DNA of 64,000 bases, from assembly GCA_037439425.1 (NCBI GenBank), contig JBBIWA010000012.1, positions 1 through 64,000 on the forward strand. The letters are read 5' to 3'. Positions 1-9,135 of the stretch are shown one piece after another. The position numbers and the translations under genes are program-made. The DNA is from JBBIWA01 sp037439425. GTDB lineage: Bacteria; Acidobacteriota; Blastocatellia; RBC074. The notes beneath the pieces are model-generated. The model ran no database searches. It saw nothing but the letters and a program-made list of their open reading frames with translations, and had not been told where the DNA came from. Positions within the stretch are counted from its first letter, which is position 1. Every line of letters starts with the position of its first letter.

Positions 1-94
1 CCTGCGCTTGCGGAAAGAAGAAGGCCATAAACTGCTCGAAGAACAAGTCCAGCACATCTTTCCACGGACTGTCGTAATCTGCCTGCTCGGTCAC
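1..94 (-). CDS. Rpn/DUF4351-like protein, N-terminal fragment cut by the window edge
   Basis: About 31 residues are visible, starting at GTG 94-92 (GTG 97-95 is an alternative). An AAGGAG sequence lies 5 nt upstream of the 94 start. The protein begins VTEQADYDSPWKDVLDLFF and continues with FEQFMAFFFPQAQ. This Y-D-S-P-W-K opening followed by a run of aromatic residues is, from memory, the usual N-terminus of Rpn-like PD-(D/E)XK nuclease or DUF4351 proteins, which are common in cyanobacteria and acidobacteria. The catalytic region lies outside the window, so function is not shown here. A degenerate relative of the same opening occurs at 22377-22560. Confidence 0.6.
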   Translation of the reverse strand, partial: MTEQADYDSPWKDVLDLFFEQFMAFFFPQAQ

Positions 95-199
95 CACGAC
101 TCCTTCTCTTGCTCAGGGCTGCTGCAGCGGCTTCGTACCACTCAACGGGGAATTCCAATTTCAATGTACGGTTCGGTGCCAGCCCGCGTTTAATCCTCG

Positions 200-3100
200 C
201 TACCAACTCAGCGCTTCTTTCACCAGTTGCTGCTGTTCCAACTGATGAATCGTGTAAGAGCCGGTTGCCGGACTGGCGCTAGCAGTGCGGCCCACATAGC
301 GCAATCTTTGCCGCTCAGTCAACAGCGCTTCCAGGCGCGGCCGCATGAATGTCCATCCGCCCATGTTCTGCGGTTCTTCTTGCACCCACATGATCTCATC
401 GGCTTTCGGGAAGCGGGCAAGCCACTGTTGCAGTAATCGCTGCGGGAAGGGATAGAACTGCTCTAGGCGCAGGATGGCGATGTGACTGGCTGCTGGCTGC
501 TGGCGCTCGGCCAATAGATCATAATAGACCTTGCCGCTGCAGAGGATCACTCGTTGCACATTGGCCGCAACCGTCTCCTCAGAAGATTCCTGAGTGCGTG
601 AGCGCCCCGCACGCAATTGAGTTTCATTGCTGTCAGGGTTTCGCTCAAGCGACCTGAACAACTCCTCACCAATCACCGGATAGAAGCTGCCCGAAGTGAA
701 TTGATCGAGCGATGAAGTGGCTTGCGGCAAGCGCAGTAAGCTCTTCGGCGTCATCACCACCAGCGGTTTGCTCGCGGCTTGCTTGACCTGACGCCGCAGG
801 AGATGGAAATACTGCGCAGGCGTCGAAGGATAGCAGACCTGCAGGTTGTTTTCTGCGCAGAGTTGCAAAAAGCGCTCCAGCCGCGCACTGGAATGCTCCG
901 GTCCTTGGCCCTCATAGCCATGAGGTAAGAGCAGCACCAGACGTGAGGTCTGTTGCCACTTGTCTTCACCAGCCACGATGAACTGATCAATCAATACCTG
1001 CGCGCCGTTAGCGAAATCTCCGAATTGCGCTTCCCAGAGCGTGAGGCTATTGCGCGCGACGACCGAATAACCGTACTCGAAGCCGAGTACGCCGGCTTCA
1101 GATAGCGAACTATCAAAGACCTCAAAACGCGTTCCATCTTTGGCTAGAGCTGCAAGCGGCACCCACGGTTTGCCGGTGCGCGTATCATAGAGCACGGCGT
1201 GGCGCTGGCTGAAAGTGCCGCGCCCACAATCCTGGCCTGAGAGGCGAACGGAAGTTCCCTCGAGCAGCAGCGAACCGAAGGCCAGACCTTCAGCGAAGCC
1301 CCAATCAATTGGCACAGCACCTTCGCCCATCTTAGCGCGGCGCGCCATTTGTCCAACCATCTTCGGATTGAGATTGAAGCCTGGCGGGATGATGCCCATC
1401 GCGCGTGAGACTTCCGCAATTACTTCCCGCGAAACCCCTGTCTCAATGATCTCCGAGCCGTCCTCTTCGAGCTTCGGTGGCGGGAGCTGGGTCACTGGTT
1501 TTTGCCGCGCCACGATCTCTTTCGCACCGAGAAGCGCGTTTTCATAACGCCGCCAGCGCTCTTCGATCATCTTGTCCACCTCTTCTTGAGTGACGAGGCC
1601 CTCGCGGATAAGTTGGCGCGCATATAACTCGCGCACGCCTGGATGCTCACGCACCCGCTGGTACATCAACGGCTGCGTGTAGCTCGGCTCATCGGCTTCG
1701 TTATGACCGTGGCGGCGAAAGCCGATCAAATCAATCACTACGTCTTTATGGAACTGCTGGCGGAAATCGAGCGCGATGTTTAGCACCCGATAAGCAGCCT
1801 CGACATCGTCGCCATTAACGTGGAAGATGGGCAGCTGCGTCATCTTCGCCACATCGGTCGAGTAGATCGAGGAGCGCCCCGCCTCCGGCGAGGTCGTAAA
1901 GCCGATCTGATTGTTGATGATGATGTGAATTGTGCCGCCAGTGCGATAGCCTTTGAGATCGGCCAGATTCAAGGTTTCAGTGACGATGCCTTGACCAGCG
2001 AAGGCTGCATCACCGTGCATGAGCACTGGCATCACCCGAGCGCGCGCTTCCTCTTTCGTCATGACCGCAGTCAGAGCATCTTGCTTGGCGCGCGCCATGC
2101 CTTCGACGACCGGGTCCACAAATTCGAGATGGCTGGGATTGGACGCCAGTGTCAGTTTCACTTCACGGTCAGCAACTTCACGCGTGCCCGTCGCACCTTG
2201 ATGGTATTTCACATCACCTTCATCGGCGGGGAAGCTGGGATGAACTGAGCCTTCAAAAGCTGTGAAGATGCGCTCGGCGAAATTGCCGATTACGTTGGCC
2301 AGTACTGTTAAGCGCCCGCGATGCGCCATGCCCAGCACTATCTCTTCCACTCCGCGAGAGGCCGCGCCGAGGATCAATTGATCGAGAAGCGGAATCACAC
2401 TCTCGCAGCCTTCGACCGAGAAGCGTTTCTGGCCGAGATACTTCGTGTGCAGGAACTTCTCAAACTGCTCAGCCGCGATCAGGCGCTGAAGCAGTTGCTT
2501 TTTGACCTCCGGCGCGAGCGGTTCGGGGTCTCGCTCAATCCGCTCGCGCAGCCATTGCTTCTGCTGAGGGCTTTGAATGTGGCGATACTCAACGCCGACC
2601 TTCCCGCAGTAGTAGCGAATCAGCATGGCCCAGATCTCGCGCAGCGTCGTGCGCTCAATGCCACCTAGACCGCCAGTATAGAACTCGCGGTCCAGATCCC
2701 AGATCGAGAGGCCGTAGGTTTCGATCTCCAGCTCCGGATGTTCGTGCAACGGGATCATCTTCAGCGGATCAGTATCAGCAATCAGATGGCCGCGCACGCG
2801 ATAGGCATTGATCACTTCAAAGATCCGCGCCTGCTTCTTGATCTCTTCGCGCTGCCGGTCTATGCCGAACAGCATGGGATTGACATCCACTGACCAGCGT
2901 AACGGCTTGTAGGCGATCCCCAGATCAGCGAAGATCTCGTCATAGAAGCGATGCTCCCCAAGGAGCAATTGGTGAATGTAGGCAAGGAAGGCGCCTGATT
3001 CTGCGCCTTGAATGATACGATGGTCGTAAGTGCTCGTGATGGTGAAGACTTTGCTGATGCCGAGTTGCGAAAGCGCTTCTTCAGTCATCGCTGCGTATTC

Positions 3101-3934
3101 AGGCGGATACTCAATCGCCCCTGTGGCAACGATGACGCCCTGGCCTGCCATCAAGCGTGGGTTCGATGCGGTTGTACCGAGAGTGCCGGGATTAGTCAGT
3201 GAGATGGTCGTTCCCTGGAAATCCGAAAGTTGCAGTTTGCCCTCGCGCGCTCGCTGCACAACGTCCTGATAAGCATCGACGAATGCAGAGAAGCTCAGGT
3301 GGTTGGCTCTTTTGATATTCGGCACAAGTAGCGAGCGCGTGCCATCTTTCTTCATCACATCTACGGCGATACCGAGATTGACCTCCGAGCGGCGCAGCCG
3401 GTAAGCTACCCCATCAAGCTCTTCGTAACCATCATTGAGCTGCGGGAATTTTTCGAGCGCTTTGATCATCGCCCAAGCGATGAAATGGGTGTAGGAGGTC
3501 TTAGCGCGCCCGCAAGCGGCAAGATGCCGATTAATCCAGCGACGATTTTCATCGAGCAGTTTGATCTGAATCTGGCGCTGCGAAGTCGCAGTCGGCACTG
3601 CGAGGCTCGCTTCCATGTTCTGCACGATCTTGAGTGCCGATCCGCGAATCGGGATCTGCTCGACCGAAGGCGTTTCAACGGGCGCTGCCGTCGTCGCTGC
3701 TGGTGTGGTAACGAGCGCTCGCTGTGGAGTTGGAGCGCTTGCTTGCGCCTCTAGTGTGGGAGCTGTCACCTGCTTTGCGCCATTCCCTTTGCCCAGCAAC
3801 TGGCTAAAATATTCTCCCCATTCCTCGTCAACAGAGCCTGGATTGGCCTGGAACTGGCGCAGCAGGTCTTCAACGTAGGTGGCGTTTGCTCCGAATTCAG
3901 TGGTAATGATACTGGCAATTTCGTCTGCTCGCAT
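200..3934 (-). CDS. kgd: Multifunctional 2-oxoglutarate dehydrogenase (E2-E1 fusion, Kgd type)
   Basis: A single chain of about 1244 residues carries out the 2-oxoglutarate dehydrogenase/decarboxylase step of the TCA cycle. In order it has a short E1-type N-terminal segment (FGANATYVEDLLRQF), a low-complexity Ala/Thr/Pro linker at about residues 60-95, an E2-like acyltransferase domain at about 100-330 with the catalytic DHRIIQG motif near 304, then the thiamine-diphosphate E1 region with GMAHRGRL near 534, GDAAFAGQG near 641 and INNQIGFTT. This is the mycobacterial Kgd/SucA layout rather than separate sucA and sucB, and the length fits that family (about 1230). No lipoyl domain is seen. I use ATG 3934; an in-frame GTG at 3958 would add eight residues. 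No partner gene lies nearby, so it appears monocistronic. Confidence 0.93.
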   Translation of the reverse strand: MRADEIASIITTEFGANATYVEDLLRQFQANPGSVDEEWGEYFSQLLGKGNGAKQVTAPTLEAQASAPTPQRALVTTPAATTAAPVETPSVEQIPIRGSALKIVQNMEASLAVPTATSQRQIQIKLLDENRRWINRHLAACGRAKTSYTHFIAWAMIKALEKFPQLNDGYEELDGVAYRLRRSEVNLGIAVDVMKKDGTRSLLVPNIKRANHLSFSAFVDAYQDVVQRAREGKLQLSDFQGTTISLTNPGTLGTTASNPRLMAGQGVIVATGAIEYPPEYAAMTEEALSQLGISKVFTITSTYDHRIIQGAESGAFLAYIHQLLLGEHRFYDEIFADLGIAYKPLRWSVDVNPMLFGIDRQREEIKKQARIFEVINAYRVRGHLIADTDPLKMIPLHEHPELEIETYGLSIWDLDREFYTGGLGGIERTTLREIWAMLIRYYCGKVGVEYRHIQSPQQKQWLRERIERDPEPLAPEVKKQLLQRLIAAEQFEKFLHTKYLGQKRFSVEGCESVIPLLDQLILGAASRGVEEIVLGMAHRGRLTVLANVIGNFAERIFTAFEGSVHPSFPADEGDVKYHQGATGTREVADREVKLTLASNPSHLEFVDPVVEGMARAKQDALTAVMTKEEARARVMPVLMHGDAAFAGQGIVTETLNLADLKGYRTGGTIHIIINNQIGFTTSPEAGRSSIYSTDVAKMTQLPIFHVNGDDVEAAYRVLNIALDFRQQFHKDVVIDLIGFRRHGHNEADEPSYTQPLMYQRVREHPGVRELYARQLIREGLVTQEEVDKMIEERWRRYENALLGAKEIVARQKPVTQLPPPKLEEDGSEIIETGVSREVIAEVSRAMGIIPPGFNLNPKMVGQMARRAKMGEGAVPIDWGFAEGLAFGSLLLEGTSVRLSGQDCGRGTFSQRHAVLYDTRTGKPWVPLAALAKDGTRFEVFDSSLSEAGVLGFEYGYSVVARNSLTLWEAQFGDFANGAQVLIDQFIVAGEDKWQQTSRLVLLLPHGYEGQGPEHSSARLERFLQLCAENNLQVCYPSTPAQYFHLLRRQVKQAASKPLVVMTPKSLLRLPQATSSLDQFTSGSFYPVIGEELFRSLERNPDSNETQLRAGRSRTQESSEETVAANVQRVILCSGKVYYDLLAERQQPAASHIAILRLEQFYPFPQRLLQQWLARFPKADEIMWVQEEPQNMGGWTFMRPRLEALLTERQRLRYVGRTASASPATGSYTIHQLEQQQLVKEALSW

Positions 3935-4388
3935 GGTCAAGATCCCTACCTTTCTCACTGCGTCTCATCTCTTATCCCTATCCTACAATACCTCCCCCTT
4001 TTTGCCCCAGAGAAAATAGAAGGGGCAAATTTGCGGCAATTCTCTCATTGCTGCTCAGCGTTAGCTCTACTGAATCTGTAAACTATTCAGTTTAACCGAA
4101 GCTGCTTTAGAGACAGACCGGCATGCGAGGCCAAGGAGGAGACCCCGTGCGCGCCAGGATGAGTTGTTATCTGAATAATTGCACATGTGTTACGAGGACG
4201 ATGTAGTGCGATGCAGCAGTCTGACGGCGCCAGCAGACAGTTTTTGTAGCTTCCTCTTCCGAGAGCGTTCGGCCAATGCTTCCAGCACTCGGTCCACCCC
4301 TCACTTCTCCAATGCCCCATCCTGGCGCACATGGGCACAAGGCCGTGGCCTCTTTGCTGCAAAATGTCACCTCTGCAGGCGCGCCCCT

Positions 4389-4497
4389 ATTGTCGCCCCC
4401 ACCACCACCTGTGAATAATACGTCTAAATCGTGAACCGGTGGTGGTTTGCAGCCGTGGAGATTGTCGCCCCCACCACCACCTGTGAATAATACGTCT
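4389..4497. repeat. Perfect 37-bp direct repeat pair with 35-bp spacer (CRISPR-like geometry)
   Basis: Positions 4389-4425 and 4461-4497 are identical over 37 bp (beginning ATTGTCGCCCCCACCACC and ending AATAATACGTCT). They are separated by a 35-bp unique sequence at 4426-4460. Repeat and spacer lengths match a minimal one-spacer CRISPR array, but there are only two repeats, no clear internal palindrome, no recognisable repeat terminus and no cas gene in the window. It may equally be a simple duplication. Confidence 0.5.
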
Positions 4498-5091
4498 CGC
4501 CTCTGTTGCCCTCGCGCCTCAAACTTCCAGCAGAGTTGATCTTCCTCGAATGAAAATATTCGCTTCCCTCGAAAGCGACCAATTAATACTTCTCACCACT
4601 CGGTCACAAACCGCACATTCCATACGACTCTCCGCCGTCCGCTCGAGGATCTCAGGCTGTGACCTGCCGCAACGGCTCGATCGGTAGCAGGTCGAAGCTC
4701 TCTTGCATCTGCGTATTGGACGCTATCTCCTCTACCTCAAAGACTCGTTCTAGCTTCTGCTCGTCCAGCTTCGTTCTTCATCCCTCGCTGAACCGCCAGC
4801 AAGCTCGGGTGTTGAAGGAAGAACAAGGTGCTGAAGTGTCACCCCAGCCACTGCGAAAGCGGTCTCGTGCTCACGACTCTCAAAGGGGTTGCTTGAAGAC
4901 TTCAGGGTGAGTAAGTCTCGAAAAGCTTCAAAAGTTAATCTCTTGAGTGGTCTGATGGTGGGAGTTTAATTGTTTATTTTTCACCTCTCACGCGCTTATT
5001 TCAGGACCTCTCAGAGGTTCAAGCGCAGAAACTCTTTTGGCTAATTCAACTACTTACAGCCGTATCCGGCTAAGCGGGAATTGCTGTTCTG

Positions 5092-5187
5092 GTGACGGTC
5101 GACAAGAAGGGGGTGGAAGTGAGAGTGTCTCCCGGGGGTAAGATCCTCGAAGAGACCGGAGCAGGGAAGCCCAAAGCGAAGAAATAA
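5092..5187 (+). pseudogene. Possible PepSY-like C-terminal remnant
   Basis: The frame starting at GTG 5092 reads VTVDKKGVEVRVSPGGKIL followed by EETGAGKPKAKK and a TAA at 5185. The alternating charged-hydrophobic pattern ending in a Gly-Lys-Ile turn resembles the last strands of a PepSY domain. The frame upstream is closed by a stop, so at most a 31-codon scrap survives. The match is impressionistic and could be chance. Confidence 0.22.
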
Positions 5188-5725
5188 CCGCGGCCGAACC
5201 AAGGCGCTGCAGCAGACCAGGCCGCCACTTCGGTTGTCCGAGCCATTCTGTCCGGCGAGGGCGGCCCAGCCGCTGAGCTTGATCGTTAAGCATCAACCCC
5301 AAGCAAGCAGAAATGAAGCTTTTTCTGCCACCTCAGGGAGTGACTGTAGCTTGGGGGCAGACACACGGCTTGCTTTCTGAGGGGAAAAGTACGCTGGCTT
5401 GCGGTCAGTACTGTTGCTTAGTCTTTCCGCACATATTGCAGATGAGCTGCAAGGCGGTGCACAATGGGCGCTGGAGATGCGTTTCGCAGGCCTATCAGAA
5501 CCGCCGAACGCGCTGAGAGCGCGAGGGAACCACAGAATTTTGAGCCTTAGGGAGGAAGGTTTGTTAGTTCTTTGCGTTCTCCATAGGCTCTGCGGTAAGT
5601 CTTGTCAGGCGCTCTTAGTCATTGGCTAGTGGTCAGGGGGCAGGGGAGAAATAACAACGGACAAATGACAACGGACACATAACAGATGCAGCGAGAGTTG
5701 GAACGATTGCTAAAGGAGCATCCAT

Positions 5726-7681
5726 ATGCGAAGAAAGATTCTCTGGAGTCTGATTCTGGCTGGAGTGGGATTGATCGCAGCCCTGCAAATCGCTTCTGGA
5801 CAGGGGCGGGGCGGCGCCAACCCGGAACTGATCGCCCGGCGATACGCGCTTGAGAAAGAGTTGCAATCAATAGCGATCGTCGAGCGTAAGCTCATGGTGC
5901 CGATGCGCGACGGCAAGCGCATGGCAGCAGACGTCTATCGCCCGAAAGACACATCGAAGAAGTACCCCGCGATCTTCGTCCGTACCCCCTATAACTTCAA
6001 TTTCTGGGATGTCCGTCTTGGTGCGCCGCGCGATATGAGCAATGAGCTCGAAGCGGTCAAGCGCGGCTATGCCTACGTCCAGATGAACGAGCGCGGTCAT
6101 TTCTTCTCCGAAGGGAACTACGATATTCTGGGCGCACCGCTCAGCGATGGCGAGGACGCGCTTTCGTGGATCGCCAGCCAGCCCTGGTCCAACGGCAAGG
6201 TCGGCACCATCGGGTGCTCTTCGACTGCCGAGTGGCAATTGGCGGTTGCAGCACGAGGCCATCCGGCGTTTACGACGATGATCCCTCAAGGATTCGGCGC
6301 CGGCGTGGGGCGCGTCGGCCCATACTGGGAGCAGGGGAACTGGTATCGCGGCGGCGCAGTGCAGATGCTGTTCATTGTATGGCTGTATGGACAACAGAAT
6401 CAGGTGCGGCCGATGTTCCCACCCGACACATCGCAGGAAGATTTGATTCGCGCGTCACGGTTGTTCGATCTGGCACCGCAGATGCCGCCGGTGGATTGGT
6501 CGAAGGCGCTGTGGCATCTACCGGTGATGGACATTATCAAAGCCGTGGGTGGGCCGCGCGGGATCTTCGCCGATCCGATGCCCGTGGATACGGGCGGGGC
6601 GATGATCAAGCGGGAGCCGAACGATCCGGCGTGGTACAAAGGCGGCCTGTGGCACGACTATATGACGATCAACGTGCCGGGCTTCTGGTTCATGTCGTGG
6701 TACGACGTGTCGGTGGGGCCGAACCTGGCCGCCTACAATCACGTGCGGAAGACCGCTCGGCCGGAGATCGCTAATCAACAGTACGCCGTGATCGCGCCGA
6801 CGCTCCACTGCGCCCACAGACGTGCGACGGAAAATACCATCGTCGGCGAGCGCAGCGTAGGCGATGCGCGGTTGAACTATGACGAGCTGACGTGGGCCTG
6901 GTTCGATCACTTCCTCAAGGGAGAGAAGAACGGCATTCTCGAAAAGATGCCCAAGGTGCGCTACTACACGATGGGCCTGAACCAGTGGCAGTCATCCGAG
7001 ACGTGGCCCCCGGCTGGGGCACAAACGATGAGCTTCCATCTCTCCAGTGGTGGAAAGGCGAATACACTCAATGGTGACGGCGTGCTCGGCGACGCGCCCC
7101 CGGCTGTGGATATGCCCGATCGATTCGACTACGATCCGATGAACCCGGTGCCGTCGCACGGCGGCAATGTCTGTTGCACAGGGAATGCGATCACGCCGGG
7201 TGCGTTCGATCAGCGCAAGATCGAGGAGCGGCCCGACGTTCTGGTCTACAGCACTGAGCCGTTGAAGGAGGGGATCGAAGTGAGCGGCCCCGTTGAGGTG
7301 ACGCTCTATGTCTCATCGGATGCGAAGGACACAGACTTCACGGTGAAGCTGATCGATGTCTATCCGGACGGGCGGGCCTACAATCTGGATGAGACGATCC
7401 AGCGGATGAGGTATCGCAACGGGTACGACAAGCCGCTGGTATGGATGGAGCCGGGGAAGGTCTACAAGGTGACGTTCCAACCGATGACGACGAGCAATTA
7501 CTTCGCGGCAGGCCATCGAATTCGATTGGAGGTGTCCAGCAGCAACTTCCCGCGCTTTGATCGGAACTTGAACACGGGCGGGAAGAACTACGACGAATCA
7601 CGCGGGGTGGTCGCGCACAACGCCGTCCACCACTCCAGGCAGTACCCGTCAGAGCTCAAACTCACGGTGGTGAAGAAGTAA
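5726..7681 (+). CDS. CocE/NonD family hydrolase, secreted
   Basis: A 651-residue protein of the S15 / CocE alpha/beta-hydrolase family, which hydrolyses esters or X-Pro peptide bonds; the substrate cannot be told from sequence. The start ATG 5726 follows TAAAGGAGC at 5711. A signal peptide covers about residues 1-25 (hydrophobic LILAGVGLIAALQIA, then SGQG). The catalytic domain shows the N-terminal strand MRDGKRMAADVYRP and RTPYNF, and the nucleophile elbow GTIGCSSTAEW near residue 162. The motif WYDVSVGPNLAAY probably carries the acid, APTLHCAH the histidine, and WFDHFLKG follows. The C-terminal 200 residues form the jelly-roll domain typical of the family (YDPMNPVPSHGG, GPVEVTLYVSSDAKDTDF). 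The elbow is G-x-S-x-T rather than the usual G-x-S-x-G. It stands alone on its strand. Confidence 0.88.
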   Translation: MRRKILWSLILAGVGLIAALQIASGQGRGGANPELIARRYALEKELQSIAIVERKLMVPMRDGKRMAADVYRPKDTSKKYPAIFVRTPYNFNFWDVRLGAPRDMSNELEAVKRGYAYVQMNERGHFFSEGNYDILGAPLSDGEDALSWIASQPWSNGKVGTIGCSSTAEWQLAVAARGHPAFTTMIPQGFGAGVGRVGPYWEQGNWYRGGAVQMLFIVWLYGQQNQVRPMFPPDTSQEDLIRASRLFDLAPQMPPVDWSKALWHLPVMDIIKAVGGPRGIFADPMPVDTGGAMIKREPNDPAWYKGGLWHDYMTINVPGFWFMSWYDVSVGPNLAAYNHVRKTARPEIANQQYAVIAPTLHCAHRRATENTIVGERSVGDARLNYDELTWAWFDHFLKGEKNGILEKMPKVRYYTMGLNQWQSSETWPPAGAQTMSFHLSSGGKANTLNGDGVLGDAPPAVDMPDRFDYDPMNPVPSHGGNVCCTGNAITPGAFDQRKIEERPDVLVYSTEPLKEGIEVSGPVEVTLYVSSDAKDTDFTVKLIDVYPDGRAYNLDETIQRMRYRNGYDKPLVWMEPGKVYKVTFQPMTTSNYFAAGHRIRLEVSSSNFPRFDRNLNTGGKNYDESRGVVAHNAVHHSRQYPSELKLTVVKK

Positions 7682-8567
7682 ACCATCCGGAGCACGAAGG
7701 GATGCTGGCAGGGACCGGCGGGTTCTTCGATCCGGAGGAGTTTGATCTTGAGCGTGTCAACAAGCGGTTAAGAAGAATTGGTGTTGCGGTCAGAGACGGA
7801 AGCAGCCAGGCCTCTTGGTATGAGGCCCTGAACAGTGCGCCATTGAGTATATGCGGGAAAAGCGCCCCCTATAAGATCACCAACAGGAGAGGAGTTCATT
7901 GCTGCCTGATAGGTTGCCGAGCAGGTAGTGGACTACCCCCCATCCTCAGAGATACGCTGTGCGATATATGACCGCGAATCGTCATCAGAGAGCATTGATG
8001 GCCTGCGGCGATATGCCGAGGCAAAAGGATAGCGGATTATTTCAGTTGTGACTGAGATTGCTTCCGGGCTCAACGATGAGCGAAAGCAACTCCCTGCTCT
8101 TGTGAGAAGGCGAGATTCTGTGCTCGATTGTACGGCACACGTCGCGGTCGAAAGAAAACAGAGGCAGCCATCAAAGCTCTGGGGGAAGCCTGAAGAAAGC
8201 TCACCGCCACAGCCCGGTCAAGGTGATGCGCCGGTCGTCTCGCGTCAGAAGCACACCAAAGCTGAGGTCAAGTCGCTTATCGGAAACGCCTTGAAACCGC
8301 TCAATCTTTCTCAGATCAAAATATTGTGTGTTGGTAACTGCTCAGCCGCGTAGCCATACTCTCCTTTAGTGATGAACAGAGGAATAATGGGGTAGGCTCT
8401 TCAGATGTCACTGCTGCGGCCGCGTAGCAGTAATTGAATTTGCTTTTCGGGAGTGAGATTCCAGGTCATTGTACTGTCGATGTCCCTACTGCGGCCGCGG
8501 AGCGGCAATTTAAGCCGGTCTTTCAAGGCCGGCATCGCGGTGATGTGTTGAGAAGCTGAAGTCTGTG
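7682..8567. other. Non-coding/decayed stretch after the CocE hydrolase
   Basis: Two open frames are present, an 89-codon frame from 7702 and a 101-codon frame from 8048. Neither gives a recognisable protein and neither has a good ribosome binding site, so I do not call them genes. The 3' part holds a degenerate repeat pair (8404-8516) and leads into a TnpB remnant. Confidence 0.5.
8404..8516. repeat. Degenerate CRISPR-like repeat pair
   Basis: 8404-8441 and 8479-8516 align over 38 bp with nine differences, and 29 positions match. The shared core is CTGCGGCCGCG. The start-to-start distance is 75 bp, giving a spacer of about 37 bp. The first copy can fold as a 6-bp stem (GCTGCG / CGTAGC with one G-T pair) and ends in AATTGAA, similar to the ATTGAAA(C/G) end of many CRISPR repeats. 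There is no further copy and no cas gene. It may be the relic of an array or an unrelated repeat. Confidence 0.4.
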
Positions 8568-8896
8568 AGAAATGGAACTGGCTGCAATTTCCCGCAAACC
8601 CTCAACAGACGGATGTCGCACTGGCTGTATGCCTATGTGGTGGATCGGCTGTCGCGTCGCTGCGAGGAAGCCGGAGTCTGGCTGCAAAGGAAAAATCCGG
8701 CCTATACCGCCAGGACGTGAGGTGCGACAGACGAAGCCGAGTTGGTAACAGGTTTATGTGTCGCCATTGTGGGTTTTCCTCTGATGCCGACCTGAATGCG
8801 GCGTTGAAGCTGAAGCGGCTCGGTGAGGCGGGAGTCTATGGTCTGCAGTTGGTTGCCAAGCTGGAACTTTGTCACCTGACTTGTTCAGATCGGTAA
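8568..8896 (+). pseudogene. TnpB (IS200/IS605 OrfB-type) C-terminal remnant
   Basis: Two adjacent frames together spell the C-terminal third of a TnpB RNA-guided nuclease/transposase. The first, ending at TGA 8718-8720, reads CNFPQTLNRRMSHWLY, then VVDRLSRRCEEAGVWL and NPAYTART. The second runs from 8720 to TAA 8894 and reads RVGNRFMCRHCGFSSDADLNAAL. In intact TnpB the NPAYTSQTC motif begins the first zinc knuckle and C-x-x-C-G-F-x-x-x-A-D-x-N-A-A ends it. Here the frameshift falls in the first knuckle and most of the nuclease core upstream is missing, so it is dead. Confidence 0.75.
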
Positions 8897-8927
8897 GGTT
8901 TTCAGCAACCATACTATGCAGATTGAG

Positions 8928-9066
8928 CGGAGAAGTCGTCCGGGTCATCACGACGACACCTTGAAAGCGATGAAAATCCTCACCAGCGCACGCTTGCGAG
9001 CGTGCTGGCTCTGCGGCAGCGGCGCGCTTGCCGCAAGCCAAGCACGGCGTGCGCACCCAGGATCTA
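8928..9066 (+). repeat. Dispersed palindromic repeat, copy a
   Basis: One module of the repeat family found throughout the window. It has a short inverted repeat (GTCGTC...GACGAC), then GCGATGAAAATCCTCACC, then the palindrome GCACGCTTGCGAGCGTGC, a second GC-rich hairpin, and an end resembling GTGCGCACCCAGGATC. It lies between the TnpB remnant and the 3' end of the GH127 gene and is not followed by a start codon here. Confidence 0.7.
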
Positions 9067-9135
9067 CCAGAGCTCAATGTGGGCAACAAATAGCTTTCCA
9101 GCTCACTTTCCAAGTCGAGTCTCTCCCTGCTCCAA

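Larger units (their letters stand above)
3959..5725. other. Gene-poor 1.8-kb stretch
   Basis: No convincing gene is present between the 2-oxoglutarate dehydrogenase start and the CocE-type hydrolase. Open frames here are short, overlapping and without recognisable domains. It contains a 37-bp direct-repeat pair (4389-4497), a possible PepSY-like remnant (5092-5187), and simple sequence just ahead of the next gene (about 5630-5690, repeats of the type ACAACGGACAAATGACAACGGACA). The composition is more mixed than in the flanking genes, consistent with decayed sequence. Confidence 0.6.

Noticed and set aside
5313..5629. 67- and 76-codon frames upstream of the CocE gene
   Set aside because: No domain, no good ribosome binding site and overlapping frames.
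8048..8353. 101-codon frame of unknown type
   Set aside because: Low-similarity, polar composition without hydrophobic core pattern; lies in decayed sequence near the TnpB remnant.
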